In this document: in pieces, positions 19,071 through 26,715 of the stretch | How positions within the stretch are numbered: the first letter of the stretch is position 1 | Layout of the letters: every line of letters begins with the position of its first letter | Assembly: GCA_947174015.1 (NCBI GenBank) | Contig: CAMWHJ010000031.1 | Coordinates: 1-33,440, forward strand | DNA: 33,440 nucleotides | Direction of reading: 5' to 3' | Source of the DNA: an uncultured Lachnospiraceae bacterium | GTDB lineage: Bacteria; Bacillota; Clostridia; Lachnospirales; Lachnospiraceae | Translations under genes and position numbers: made by a program | Notes under the pieces: generated by a model | What the model was told of the DNA's origin: nothing | The model's database searches: none | What the model saw: the letters and a program-made list of their open reading frames with translations, nothing else

Positions 19071-19099
19071 ATTATATTCATTTATCGGAATAAAGTCAA
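19071..19099 (-). promoter_or_regulatory. Sigma-A promoter for HTH-dptFGH
   Basis: On the minus strand TTGACT (19099-19094) and TATAAT (19076-19071) are separated by exactly 17 nt. Transcription would start near 19064, giving a leader of about 40 nt before the helix-turn-helix gene. No other promoter of this quality lies upstream of dptF, so it probably drives the restriction arm and, by read-through, the modification arm. Confidence 0.8.
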
Positions 19100-19147
19100 T
19101 TGCTTTCGACTTTTTTCGTAAAATATAATTACAAACCAAAATAATAG

Positions 19148-19179
19148 AGGTACAGATGTACGTATTTACACCTGTACCT
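19148..19179. repeat. Inverted repeat upstream of the dpt promoter
   Basis: AGGTACAG (19148-19155) is inverted as CTGTACCT (19172-19179). It lies about 50 bp upstream of the -35 box, in the otherwise featureless gap between the promoter and the IS1634-type element. It could be a regulator site; there is no T-run to suggest a terminator. Confidence 0.35.
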
Positions 19180-19275
19180 GTGTTTCGAAATCTATTCATA
19201 CATAAAAACAACATAAACCAACGATTACCAACACCAAAACCTAACATCCCTTGCCATCCTAGATTCTCGGTATAC

Positions 19276-20889
19276 TCATGACGAGGTTGGAACCTCTACT
19301 CCGAGAGTCTCATATATTTCAACTTGTTTATTGAGGATTTCGCCAATCCTTAAGGAATGGTTGGCATCCTCAAAACATTCGATCACATCCAATTTATCCA
19401 ACAGCTGTTGTAGGGTGTAATTCTTATACAAATCTGTTTCCTTCATCTTGTGATCAAGATGAGAAATCAGAATTAGTGCTATAAATTCAACAAAGATTTT
19501 GCCATCAAGCCCTTTCTCGGAAGAAACAAGTAGTCGGCGCATGTTAAGGCGTTCTTTGAGATTGCCAAATGCTTTTTCCACAACATCCTTCATCCGATAT
19601 AGATGAAGTGCTGTAAATGCATCCATCTTCTCATTTGAGATAAGTGCGAAATAACCAAGATAACGACGTGCTTCCTTAATAGCAGCTTCTTTGTAATAAA
19701 CCTGCCGGCCTCTTTTAGGAGTTGTCTTAACTTCAAAAAATTGGTCATATGCTTTTTTGTGGCTGTCCACATAGTTGCCTTCAACCAGCTCTTTACAAAG
19801 TCCGGCAATTCTTTGATCAAATGCCTGCTCATCATCAGCGCCTTTGTCAATACTGTAATAATAATGGATGTATATCCTGCGTTTGTCTCTGATGACATCC
19901 CCCTTATATGGCCGTTCCTGAGTGTAATCCCAATCGGCTGTTACCGTATAGCCATAAGTGTTTATCCCTTCATCATAGTTAACAAACATACGGACATCAT
20001 CATATATTTCATCAAGGTGTTTCCTGACGAATTTGAGTGACAGTTTTATTCCTGCAAGAAACTTTATGTGCTCTTTATATAAACCATTGATGTTATCTTC
20101 GGAGTAGAATCCTCTGTCCATAACAAACTTGGTTTTATGAAGGTCGAGAATATCCAGATCTTCAAGGAGATGTTTTTCCGTCTTGGAATCCGGTATATTT
20201 CCTGCCAGCTTCCGATAGTAAAATGGCAGTCCTGATTTTTCTCCAAACACCAGCAGGAGATTGATCTGCGGAAGTTTATCATCCTCTTTGTTTTTTCCGT
20301 ACTGCACTTGCGATAAAGTCTCTGAGTAACTGGAAATGCTGGTACTGTCATAAGCCCAGTATTCATCCTCTACACGACGCCTGCCCTGCAGACGAAAAAA
20401 TTTATTGACCTGGTCATCCTTTATAGCGGAAAACAAATCGCTGCTTCTTGGCGAAGTGATATCCTCATCATATGGATGTTTATGAGTCAAGTGCCATTTT
20501 TCAAAACGATAGAGAGGATTATTATCCTCGAGTATCAGGTAAAATGCTATAGACAACAGTTTCTTATATGTATCCGGAAAACAGGCTTTCAGATCACTGG
20601 TGAGCCCAAGGTCATCAGCAAACCTTTCAAGAAGATAAGTAGCCCCATAATACATATGGCGTGTTGATGTGACTGGTACCGGTCCACGTTTCGATGTTTT
20701 TTTAGTCTTAGCAGTTTTGTCTTTCCGGCATCTGCCATCGGTAGGGAGGATGTCACCTGTTTTATCATCTACCCGCCCTATTAATTTTCGGGTGCAACGG
20801 GATTGTTTTTTTTCCTTATCCCAATGATAAGTAGCCTCATATGCATAAGTTATACCGGAACGTTTGTCGTATTGTTTTACTATAGCCAT
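19276..20889 (-). CDS. IS1634-type DDE transposase
   Basis: A 537-aa transposase of the IS1634 group (transposase_11 fold). The N-terminus is the typical MAIVKQYDKRSGITYAYE followed by a basic CTRKLIGRVDDKTGDILPT segment. Likely catalytic residues are the Asp in YWAYDSTSISSYSE, the Asp in KFVMDRGFYSEDN and the Glu in VVEKAFGNLKERLNMRR. GAGGTGA lies 6 nt before the ATG and directly abuts the palindrome at 20900-20939. Length is normal and the frame is uninterrupted, so the element may be active. Confidence 0.9.
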   Translation of the reverse strand: MAIVKQYDKRSGITYAYEATYHWDKEKKQSRCTRKLIGRVDDKTGDILPTDGRCRKDKTAKTKKTSKRGPVPVTSTRHMYYGATYLLERFADDLGLTSDLKACFPDTYKKLLSIAFYLILEDNNPLYRFEKWHLTHKHPYDEDITSPRSSDLFSAIKDDQVNKFFRLQGRRRVEDEYWAYDSTSISSYSETLSQVQYGKNKEDDKLPQINLLLVFGEKSGLPFYYRKLAGNIPDSKTEKHLLEDLDILDLHKTKFVMDRGFYSEDNINGLYKEHIKFLAGIKLSLKFVRKHLDEIYDDVRMFVNYDEGINTYGYTVTADWDYTQERPYKGDVIRDKRRIYIHYYYSIDKGADDEQAFDQRIAGLCKELVEGNYVDSHKKAYDQFFEVKTTPKRGRQVYYKEAAIKEARRYLGYFALISNEKMDAFTALHLYRMKDVVEKAFGNLKERLNMRRLLVSSEKGLDGKIFVEFIALILISHLDHKMKETDLYKNYTLQQLLDKLDVIECFEDANHSLRIGEILNKQVEIYETLGVEVPTSS

Positions 20890-20899
20890 AGCAGTTCAC

Positions 20900-20939
20900 C
20901 TCGTCATGTGTTGTTAGTTTGATTATAACACATGACGAG
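20900..20939. promoter_or_regulatory. 13-bp inverted repeat in the transposase leader, possible transposase binding site
   Basis: CTCGTCATGTGTT (20900-20912) is exactly inverted at 20927-20939. The CTCGTCATG half also occurs just inside both IS ends, so four copies exist in the element. This suggests the transposase binds the same word at the ends and at its own leader, where it could repress expression. Confidence 0.5.
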
Positions 20940-21080
20940 CATAATTTCAAGAAGAAAAAGCAAAAAATACAGTAAATTCAATGGTTTCAAGCAATTCCGT
21001 TTGGTAGATTCTCGTCATGCGTTCCGAGAATCCAGGTTGTCAAGGTGGCTATGTAACAGTATCAGAGAACGACAAAACGC

Positions 21081-21123
21081 AAAAAAGCCGCTTACTCTTA
21101 AAAATCAATAAGAATAAGCGGCT
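21081..21123 (-). terminator. Intrinsic terminator downstream of the 59-aa gene
   Basis: AGCCGCTTA (21086-21094) pairs perfectly with TAAGCGGCT (21115-21123). On the minus strand the hairpin is followed by six T's (21086-21081). It lies 13 nt after the stop codon of the small gene at 21136-21315. Confidence 0.85.
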
Positions 21124-21135
21124 CTGTGATGTGCC

Positions 21136-21315
21136 TTAGACATATTCATTTTTCATTCTCTTGACGGGTACGTTCACGACCTTAAATATCAGTTCGTCAA
21201 CGCAGTCCGTATATCTGCCCTGCTGTATGAGCTGATTTTTCAGCTCTACAAGGCTATGTAAAAGTAATGTTCTTTCTTTGATATCTACATACAAGTAATT
21301 TTTCTTTTCTCTCAT
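21136..21315 (-). CDS. 59-aa conserved small protein, probable mobile-element remnant
   Basis: This gene encodes a compact charged protein (MREKKNYLYVDIKERTLLLH, then SLVELKNQLIQQGRYTDCVD, then ELIFKVVNVPVKRMKNEYV). The pattern VELKNQLIxQGRYTDxVDEL resembles small proteins I associate with clostridial integrative or conjugative elements, but I cannot name a function. An in-frame stop shortly upstream rules out a longer frame, and no strong ribosome binding site is visible. A clear terminator follows. It sits isolated between the IS1634-type element and the metallopeptidase pair, consistent with leftover mobile DNA. Confidence 0.6.
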   Translation of the reverse strand: MREKKNYLYVDIKERTLLLHSLVELKNQLIQQGRYTDCVDELIFKVVNVPVKRMKNEYV

Positions 21316-21513
21316 AAATGCGACCGTCCATTCTTGGCTTCATTATACAGTGGCAATAAAGTCCCACCAAAACTGTAACTTTGCATTTAGCGTATCAAAG
21401 CCCAATCTCCAGTAGTAAATGAGTAATAATTAAGGGTTGCAGTCCTCAAGAAATACATGGAAATACTTTGTTTTTGGGAAGATAATCATACATTTACTTG
21501 ATTTTTCTACTAA

Positions 21514-21837
21514 TTAACTACCCTCGTGTTCACCAGTTCCCATCTTATCCAAAATTTCCAGTATCTGTTTAACTTCCTCAACTGAACAATTTGTACAGTC
21601 TACTTCTATATCATTCATAGTATTGCGTTTGATTTTTACTGATTTTGAAAATTTTTTAATCAGCTCAATAATAATTTTACTTCCACCACCCGCTCCAATA
21701 ATCGTTACTGCTAATGTGATTATTTCTTCAAATGGTGAGTAAAAAGCATCATCAAATTCAGATTTACACTTATTTAAATATTTATACTCATTCAATGAAT
21801 AACCTTCTTCATTTTTCAATCTAATATAGACATTCAT
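21514..21837 (-). CDS. EACC1-like small protein paired with a metallopeptidase
   Basis: A 107-aa protein with an N-terminal soluble part and one hydrophobic, glycine-rich helix, EIITLAVTIIGAGGGSKIII (~38-57), followed by a basic stretch and an acidic beta/alpha tail (DIEVDCTNCSVEEVKQILEI). This arrangement resembles EACC1, the effector-associated constant component of bacterial conflict systems, in which the hydrophobic helix carries a GSGG-like motif; the match is by eye only. The start is the ATG at 21837, 7 nt after GGAGG; the ATG at 21843 is too close. The ribosome binding site overlaps the stop of the metallopeptidase gene, so the two are one operon. Confidence 0.5.
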   Translation of the reverse strand: MNVYIRLKNEEGYSLNEYKYLNKCKSEFDDAFYSPFEEIITLAVTIIGAGGGSKIIIELIKKFSKSVKIKRNTMNDIEVDCTNCSVEEVKQILEILDKMGTGEHEGS

Positions 21838-21848
21838 AATCATTCCTC

Positions 21849-23137
21849 CTATATATATCCAATATTTTTAAGTTTTTGCATAACCAAATAGTATGTTTCA
21901 TAAACAGAACTACGATCTATCATTATTTTAACATCCCTTTCCGTTATCTGTGTAATATACTTTTGAGACTTTGTATTAAAATTTACAATTGAATTGATAG
22001 CATTTTCTGCGAATTTAATGTATTCGTCATTATTTTTTAATAGTTCTAATTGCTTTTGGGGCTTACATAATCCAAAATAGTATGTATCTATCGAAGTAAC
22101 ACTTGGGAAAACTCTGTTTCGTACAAAATTAACGATTTCGTTCTCCATATCCTCATCTACAATATAACTAATTGTATCAATTATTCTTTTATGCAAAATG
22201 AGATAGTATTTGTAATACATATCTATATCTAAAAATTCAAGTTTCCTTTCTGGTCGCTTCTGTTTATCTAACATTTCAAATACTGTTTTCATTTTCTTTT
22301 GCTCTTCAATATAGCCCAGAATCATTTTTTGTTTATTTGAATTAAATGAAAAGAAATATTTTAACCTTTCATCTGCATTGTACAAATATTTTAATCTCTC
22401 TTCAAAAACCTCTTCATCATGCAATAAATCAAAATTGTAAAATGGAATATAATTTGCTAGCATAGCAATCATTATAACACTCTCGATTCCATAGTGATTC
22501 GCTATTTGCTCGGCATATCGATATCCTGTAGCATAAAGATTATCATTAGGAAGATTAGTAATTTTGTCAATAATTTTCTTTTGTGCATTATATAATTCAT
22601 TAACATTTTTTTAGGAATAAAAGTTTTGAAAAGAAATTCTAATATTGAATTTTTACTATATTCTTGTATATGCAAAGCACAATACGTTGCAGCTCCTTCA
22701 TTACAAATAACAGAATTTTGCAGAAGTAATTTACTTCTCCTATATAATCTTCCACAAGTGAAATAAACAAGACACAATTCTTTATAACGTTTGCAATTAA
22801 ATGATTTATTCCCCGATAACATATCCATCGCAAATTCAATTTGATCTTGTTTGGCATTATAAGGAAGGAAATTCAAATCCTGAGTAAAAGAACTTATAAA
22901 ATCAAGAGTCAACATTAAATCTCTAATCTGCCTAAACAATGGAGATTCTGAGAGCATAAAATGTATCGATTCATGCAAAAAATCATGTAAATCCATTCCT
23001 ATATTTCCAGAAATCGGGAGATGAATTTTCCCAATCTCATTTATAAACTTTGATGACCCATTTAAAATTTTATCTTTACTATTCTCCAAATAATTTGTAT
23101 ACATAGAATCATTTTTATGTCGTTCAAACATATCCAT
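21849..23137 (-). pseudogene. HExxH zinc metallopeptidase split by a frameshift at an A7 tract
   Basis: Two frames join into one ~429-aa protein. The first frame (23137 to ~22610) has the zinc motif HDFLHESIHF (HExxH at residues 55-59) and a candidate third ligand in NEGAATY (E147), the layout of gluzincin-like peptidases. At 22606-22612 (A7 on the minus strand) the frame is lost; one extra A restores it, and the peptide continues VNELYNAQKKIIDKITNLPN into the second frame, which runs to 21849. I do not recognise the C-terminal half. The start at 23137 follows AAGGA by 7 nt. The tract could be a fixed mutation, a phase-variable switch or a transcript-slippage site; the sequence does not decide. 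Confidence 0.75.
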
Positions 23138-23204
23138 TTGTGGTTCCTTCTTTCTATGCTTTATCATATTTTAAAAGTTATTATTCCACCTTTAAAATAA
23201 AATC

Positions 23205-23232
23205 ATTATACAAAGTGTCTCACCATTTCTAA
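23205..23232 (-). promoter_or_regulatory. Possible promoter of the metallopeptidase-EACC1 pair
   Basis: On the minus strand a perfect TATAAT (23210-23205) lies about 68 nt before the metallopeptidase start. The best -35 is TTAGAA (23232-23227) at 16 nt, which is weak. It falls directly after the rlmCD stop codon. Confidence 0.35.
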
Positions 23233-23239
23233 GCTACCA

Positions 23240-24877
23240 TCAAATCATACGGAAATGTTCCAATGCTTCCCTTATAACCTTTTCTTTCTCTGGCGGGCAT
23301 TTCGGCTGTCTGGAATTTTCTGATTTCGGCAGATTATAATTTGCCCTCTCAATAATACCGCATTTCTGTTTTATCTGTGCGATATACAAATTGCTGACTT
23401 TCAATCCCGTATGCTCCAACACATAATCCTTGATTTCCTCATAGGTGGCTTTGCTCTCCGCAGCCGTCAAATCAAGCTCGTCCATCTGAAGCTCTACCTC
23501 AATATGTTGGTCTGCATGAAGTTTGGACAATAAACATACCGTCTCAACATGCGCAGTCTGCGGAAACATATCGCACCCCCTCACCCTCTCCACACGAAAC
23601 CCTCTATCACAAAGATACCGCAAATCTCTAGCCAAGGTTGCTGAGTCGCAGCTCACATACACCACTCGGTCAGGCTGCATTTTCACAATGGTATCCAGAC
23701 ACTTCTCATCACACCCCTTCCGAGGCGGGTCTACCACAATCACATCAGCAGAAATACCTTCTTTTCGATAAAGTTCTGGCAGCACCTCCTCAGCCTTTCC
23801 CACATAAAACTCCACATTGGTCATACCATTAAGTTCCGCATTTACCCTGGCATCCTCAATGGCCTCAGGGACAATCTCTACTCCGTATACCTGCTTGGCT
23901 TTCTGTGCCAGAAAAAGAGATATGGTTCCAATTCCACAATACAGATCCCACACCGTTTCTTCTCCATGAAGCCCGGCATACTCCAAAGCGGTTTCATATA
24001 ATCGTTTGGTCTGCACCGGATTTACCTGATAGAAAGAAAGTGGAGAAATCCGATAAGTTATGTTCCCAATCTTATCCTGAATACAAGTCTGCCCCCACAG
24101 CGGCAACACTTCTGTTCCCAAAATAACATTTGTTTTCTTTTCATTTACATTTAAAGTAATACTGGTCATTCCATCCATTTTTGACAATTCTTTTACCAAT
24201 GCCTCACCATGAGGCAGCTTTCTGCCGTTGAGAATCAGACATACCATCAACTCACCGCTGGCAAAGCCCTTTCGAATCAGCACATGACGTACCAGTCCCT
24301 TGCCGGTTGCCTCGTTGTAAGAAGTAATATGATACTTTTTCATAAAGTCCAAAACAATCTGCAAAATTTTCTCATTTTCCACAGCTCCCAGATAACACTT
24401 CACATTAGGTATAATATCATGTGTTCTTCCTGCATAAAATCCAGTGACAATTTCTCCATTTTTATCTGTACCCACAGGAAACTGAGCTTTGTTGCGATAA
24501 TGGTAAGGTTCCTCCATAGCCAGAATGGGCTCCATAGAGAGGTTTGCAAAGCCACCAATCCTCTCTAAGTTATTCTGCACCTTCTTCTGCTTAAAATTCA
24601 ACTGTTCCTCATATGATAACGGCTGAATCTGGCATCCGCCGCACTGACGGCATACAGGACATTTTGGCTCTACCCGATAAGGGGAGGGATTGATAAGTTT
24701 AATTAATCTGGCATAGGCATAATTTTTCTTAAGCTTCATCAGTTTTGCCTCCACCACATCGCCAATAATGGCATCCTTAACAAAAAGAGCATAACCCTCT
24801 ATTTTTCCTATGCCTTCCCCATTGGTTCCCATATCCTCTATTGTCACTGTAAGTACATCATTTTTCTTAAATTCCAT
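23240..24877 (-). CDS. rlmCD: 23S rRNA (uracil-C5)-methyltransferase, RlmCD/RumA type, with C-terminal extension
   Basis: A 545-aa SAM-dependent RNA methyltransferase that makes 5-methyluridine in 23S rRNA. Residues 1-60 are a TRAM domain (VTIEDMGTNGEGIGKIEGYA). Four cysteines, CPVCRQCGGC (C73, C76, C79, C82), form the iron-sulfur site. The SAM motif is VWDLYCGIGTISLFLA, and the catalytic region is VVDPPRKGCDEKCL with YVSCDSATLARDL. After the usual end (VETVCLLSKL) there is an extra ~95-residue domain (MDELDLTAAESKATYEEIKD and following, with LYIAQIKQKCGIIERANYN), which I recall appended to Lachnospiraceae homologues. The ATG at 24877 is preferred over the TTG at 24889. The paralogue (RlmCD or tRNA TrmA-like) is assigned by family only. 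Confidence 0.88.
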   Translation of the reverse strand: MEFKKNDVLTVTIEDMGTNGEGIGKIEGYALFVKDAIIGDVVEAKLMKLKKNYAYARLIKLINPSPYRVEPKCPVCRQCGGCQIQPLSYEEQLNFKQKKVQNNLERIGGFANLSMEPILAMEEPYHYRNKAQFPVGTDKNGEIVTGFYAGRTHDIIPNVKCYLGAVENEKILQIVLDFMKKYHITSYNEATGKGLVRHVLIRKGFASGELMVCLILNGRKLPHGEALVKELSKMDGMTSITLNVNEKKTNVILGTEVLPLWGQTCIQDKIGNITYRISPLSFYQVNPVQTKRLYETALEYAGLHGEETVWDLYCGIGTISLFLAQKAKQVYGVEIVPEAIEDARVNAELNGMTNVEFYVGKAEEVLPELYRKEGISADVIVVDPPRKGCDEKCLDTIVKMQPDRVVYVSCDSATLARDLRYLCDRGFRVERVRGCDMFPQTAHVETVCLLSKLHADQHIEVELQMDELDLTAAESKATYEEIKDYVLEHTGLKVSNLYIAQIKQKCGIIERANYNLPKSENSRQPKCPPEKEKVIREALEHFRMI

Positions 24878-25297
24878 AATTTGCACCAAGCTCTACATAA
24901 GATTTTGACATAAGCTTTCCTTTCTTCGGTTTTCCACCCTCTTTTACTTCCATCATAAACCATAAATCTTGCATGTAAACAGCAAAGCAACACATTGACC
25001 GCCAACTGTATAAGGTTCTTATCTGCTGTTTTTCTGTATATTTGACGTAACTGTTCAGTAGGTCTGTGCATTTACTGCACAGACCATAATAAAACGTAAA
25101 CAATAGAAAGCACCCTCTGTATCTACAAGTAAACCTTCCATCAAAACTGTAGACTCCGCTTGCAGTCCATACAAGTGCCAATACGTTGCCTTTTAGCGTT
25201 TTATCAATCATTTTACAAAATATCCACTTATAAACTTTGTGAAACATTCCATTTGCACCAACACAAACAACACTTCGAAAACAAACACCAACTGCAA
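24878..25297. other. Gap upstream of rlmCD, holding one repeat copy
   Basis: Apart from the palindromic repeat at 25047-25085, nothing supportable is seen. A minus-strand frame stays open from 25247 into rlmCD, but it reads straight through the repeat, is rich in Cys/Trp/Tyr, and has no ribosome binding site, so I do not call it a gene. Confidence 0.5.
25047..25085 (+). repeat. Partial copy of the GTAACTGTTCAGTAGG palindromic repeat
   Basis: The sequence begins GTAACTGTTCAGTA and continues into the hairpin GGTCTGTGCA-TTTAC-TGCACAGACC (25061-25085). Similarity to the other copies ends right after the hairpin; the right terminal part seen at 25603-25735 is missing here. Confidence 0.8.
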
Positions 25298-25534
25298 CTA
25301 TTGCTTTCCCTTTTTCCTGAACAGAAGTAATATTATTGCCAACAATACAGCACCTGCCATAAATGCAGCTGCAATCATGTTGTTACCCAAACTGCCTGCA
25401 AAAAAAACACTGGTGGGTCCATCCTCTCCTCCAAGAACAGAAAACTGAATACTGCCCCTTTTCATCCAAAAAACCCCCGCAAAAAAACAAACAAGAGATA
25501 ATACTCCCAACACTGCAATATTTATTCTCTTCAT
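25298..25534 (-). CDS. Small two-helix membrane protein with a decarboxylase-like GEDGPTS motif
   Basis: A 78-aa membrane protein. A first hydrophobic helix (INIAVLGVLSLVCFFAGVFW) is followed by a loop SIQFSVLGGEDGPTSVFFAG and a second helix (MIAAAFMAGAVLLAIILLLF) ending in RKKGKQ. The GGEDGPTS(V/I)F(F/L)AG loop resembles a segment of the beta subunit of sodium-pumping decarboxylases, and short proteins of this kind are common in clostridia; a transport function is not shown. The start is the ATG at 25534, 7 nt after GGAGG; the longer frame from 25579 has no ribosome binding site. Confidence 0.65.
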   Translation of the reverse strand: MKRINIAVLGVLSLVCFFAGVFWMKRGSIQFSVLGGEDGPTSVFFAGSLGNNMIAAAFMAGAVLLAIILLLFRKKGKQ

Positions 25535-25602
25535 GTGATTTCCTCCAAAATAAATGTTAGTTATTTTCCCCTTTTGCAAAGACTCTTAAAGTTAAATTAT
25601 TT

Positions 25603-25735
25603 GTAACTCTTCAGTAGGTCTGTGCATTTACTGCACAGACCGTAAGAAAAAGTGGCTATAACAGGCAAAGAACCATTGCCGTAGGCAATTCTGCATGGTT
25701 CTTTGCTTGTAACTATGAAGGTACTGAATAGTTAC
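25603..25735 (+). repeat. 133-bp MITE-like palindromic element, complete copy
   Basis: The unit is bounded by near-perfect inverted termini: GTAACTCTTCAGTAG (25603-25617) against the inverse of 25721-25735 (GTAACTATTCAGTAC), with two mismatches. Inside are the hairpin GGTCTGTGCA-TTTAC-TGCACAGACC (25617-25641) and a second inverted repeat, GCAAAGAACCAT (25665-25676) with its inverse at 25695-25706. It has no coding capacity. It is one of three related copies in the window. Confidence 0.75.
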
Positions 25736-25817
25736 GATTATTTGACAAATATAAATTTGTGTGTTTACACTAATTTGTTATTTCAAATTGGAAGTTATCA
25801 GTTTTCCATATGGATAA

Positions 25818-26651
25818 TCACAATTTTTCTATCCAAGTAAAAAATTTATCCAATCCCTTGTTTTCCGCCCTTGTTTCAAGAAACATTCCTACTGTATACC
25901 ACGAATGAGTATTCTTTTCATCCTGCACCTCATAAAGTTCACAGGAAATTCCAAGTTTCTTTGCCTTATCTGCAAACTGTTTTGCACAATCAAATTCAAT
26001 CAGTCCGTCATGTTTGCTTTGAATTAACAACATGGGAATCTGACTTTTCGTCATTAAAAAAAGAGGGTCTCCGCATAATCTGTCATAGTCTTTTAAAAAC
26101 AACTGATTTAGTAATAACTTAACGGACAATGAAGTCTTGACCGAAAAACTGTATGGTCCGCCTGAACCGATGAACCCGATAATATTAGTTACATCCGTAC
26201 TGTACTCTTTCTGAACCTTGCTACTGTAACATAGGATTGATGAGAGATGCGCACCCGCTGATGGTCCAGAAAGAATAAGCTTGGAAGTATCTATACCCTT
26301 TTCCTCGAGAAATCTTATCGCTGCCTTATATCCTGCACATACATCTTCTATCTGGCATGGATACTTATTCTTCGGTGATAGTCTATACCCTATCGAAATA
26401 AAACGATATCCTTCATTTGCCACACTTTGACCTACAAAATCAAATAATTTAGGGGTTCCAGCATTCCAGCCGCCACCATGCACCCAGATAAGGACTTTAT
26501 TGCTTATGGTTTTAGCCGGTTCATAATACAAGAAATACTGTTCCCTATGATTACCAAAAAAAATCTTTTCTGGACTGATATATTTTTTAACTCGAAACAT
26601 TTTATAGTATAGTTCAAAATAACTAAAACTCTCTCTTATTGAATCATTCAT
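25818..26651 (-). CDS. Alpha/beta hydrolase, HSL-type esterase family
   Basis: A 277-aa cytoplasmic hydrolase of the hormone-sensitive-lipase/carboxylesterase type. The oxyanion-hole motif HGGGW is at 58-62, the nucleophile elbow GPSAG at 129-133 (Ser131), the acid in QSKHDGLIEF (Asp215) and the catalytic His in KNTHSWY (His249), so the triad is complete. It lacks a signal peptide. The substrate cannot be read from the sequence; short-chain or aryl esters are typical of the family. GGAG precedes the ATG by about 11 nt, slightly long. It stands alone, with no operon partner close by. Confidence 0.85.
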   Translation of the reverse strand: MNDSIRESFSYFELYYKMFRVKKYISPEKIFFGNHREQYFLYYEPAKTISNKVLIWVHGGGWNAGTPKLFDFVGQSVANEGYRFISIGYRLSPKNKYPCQIEDVCAGYKAAIRFLEEKGIDTSKLILSGPSAGAHLSSILCYSSKVQKEYSTDVTNIIGFIGSGGPYSFSVKTSLSVKLLLNQLFLKDYDRLCGDPLFLMTKSQIPMLLIQSKHDGLIEFDCAKQFADKAKKLGISCELYEVQDEKNTHSWYTVGMFLETRAENKGLDKFFTWIEKL

Positions 26652-26715
26652 TATTATGTAATCTCCTCTGCAAATAGGAATTTTGTTTCATAATAAACAT
26701 AGAGGTATAGAACAA

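Larger units (their letters stand above)
19258..21036 (-). mobile_element. Complete IS1634-type insertion sequence
   Basis: The ends carry a 13-bp inverted repeat with one mismatch, CCTaGATTCTCGG at 19258-19270 against 21024-21036. Just inside each end is a second inverted motif, CATGACGAG (19277-19285 and 21011-21019). The element is about 1.78 kb with one transposase gene on the minus strand. No target duplication is evident by eye. It lies about 160 bp upstream of the dpt promoter. Confidence 0.8.

Noticed and set aside
19065-19247. 60-codon minus-strand frame between the IS1634-type element and the dpt promoter
   Set aside because: It spans the promoter itself, has no ribosome binding site and no family resemblance.
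22604-22615. Programmed -1 ribosomal frameshift at CCT-AAA-AAA
   Set aside because: A -1 slip would move the P-site tRNA from AAA to TAA, which breaks first-base pairing, and the heptamer is not in the canonical X-XXY-YYZ phase. Tract length change or transcript slippage fits better.
24867-25247. Open minus-strand frame of 126 codons upstream of rlmCD
   Set aside because: It translates through the palindromic repeat, has an unusual Cys/Trp/Tyr-rich composition, no ribosome binding site, and overlaps the rlmCD start.
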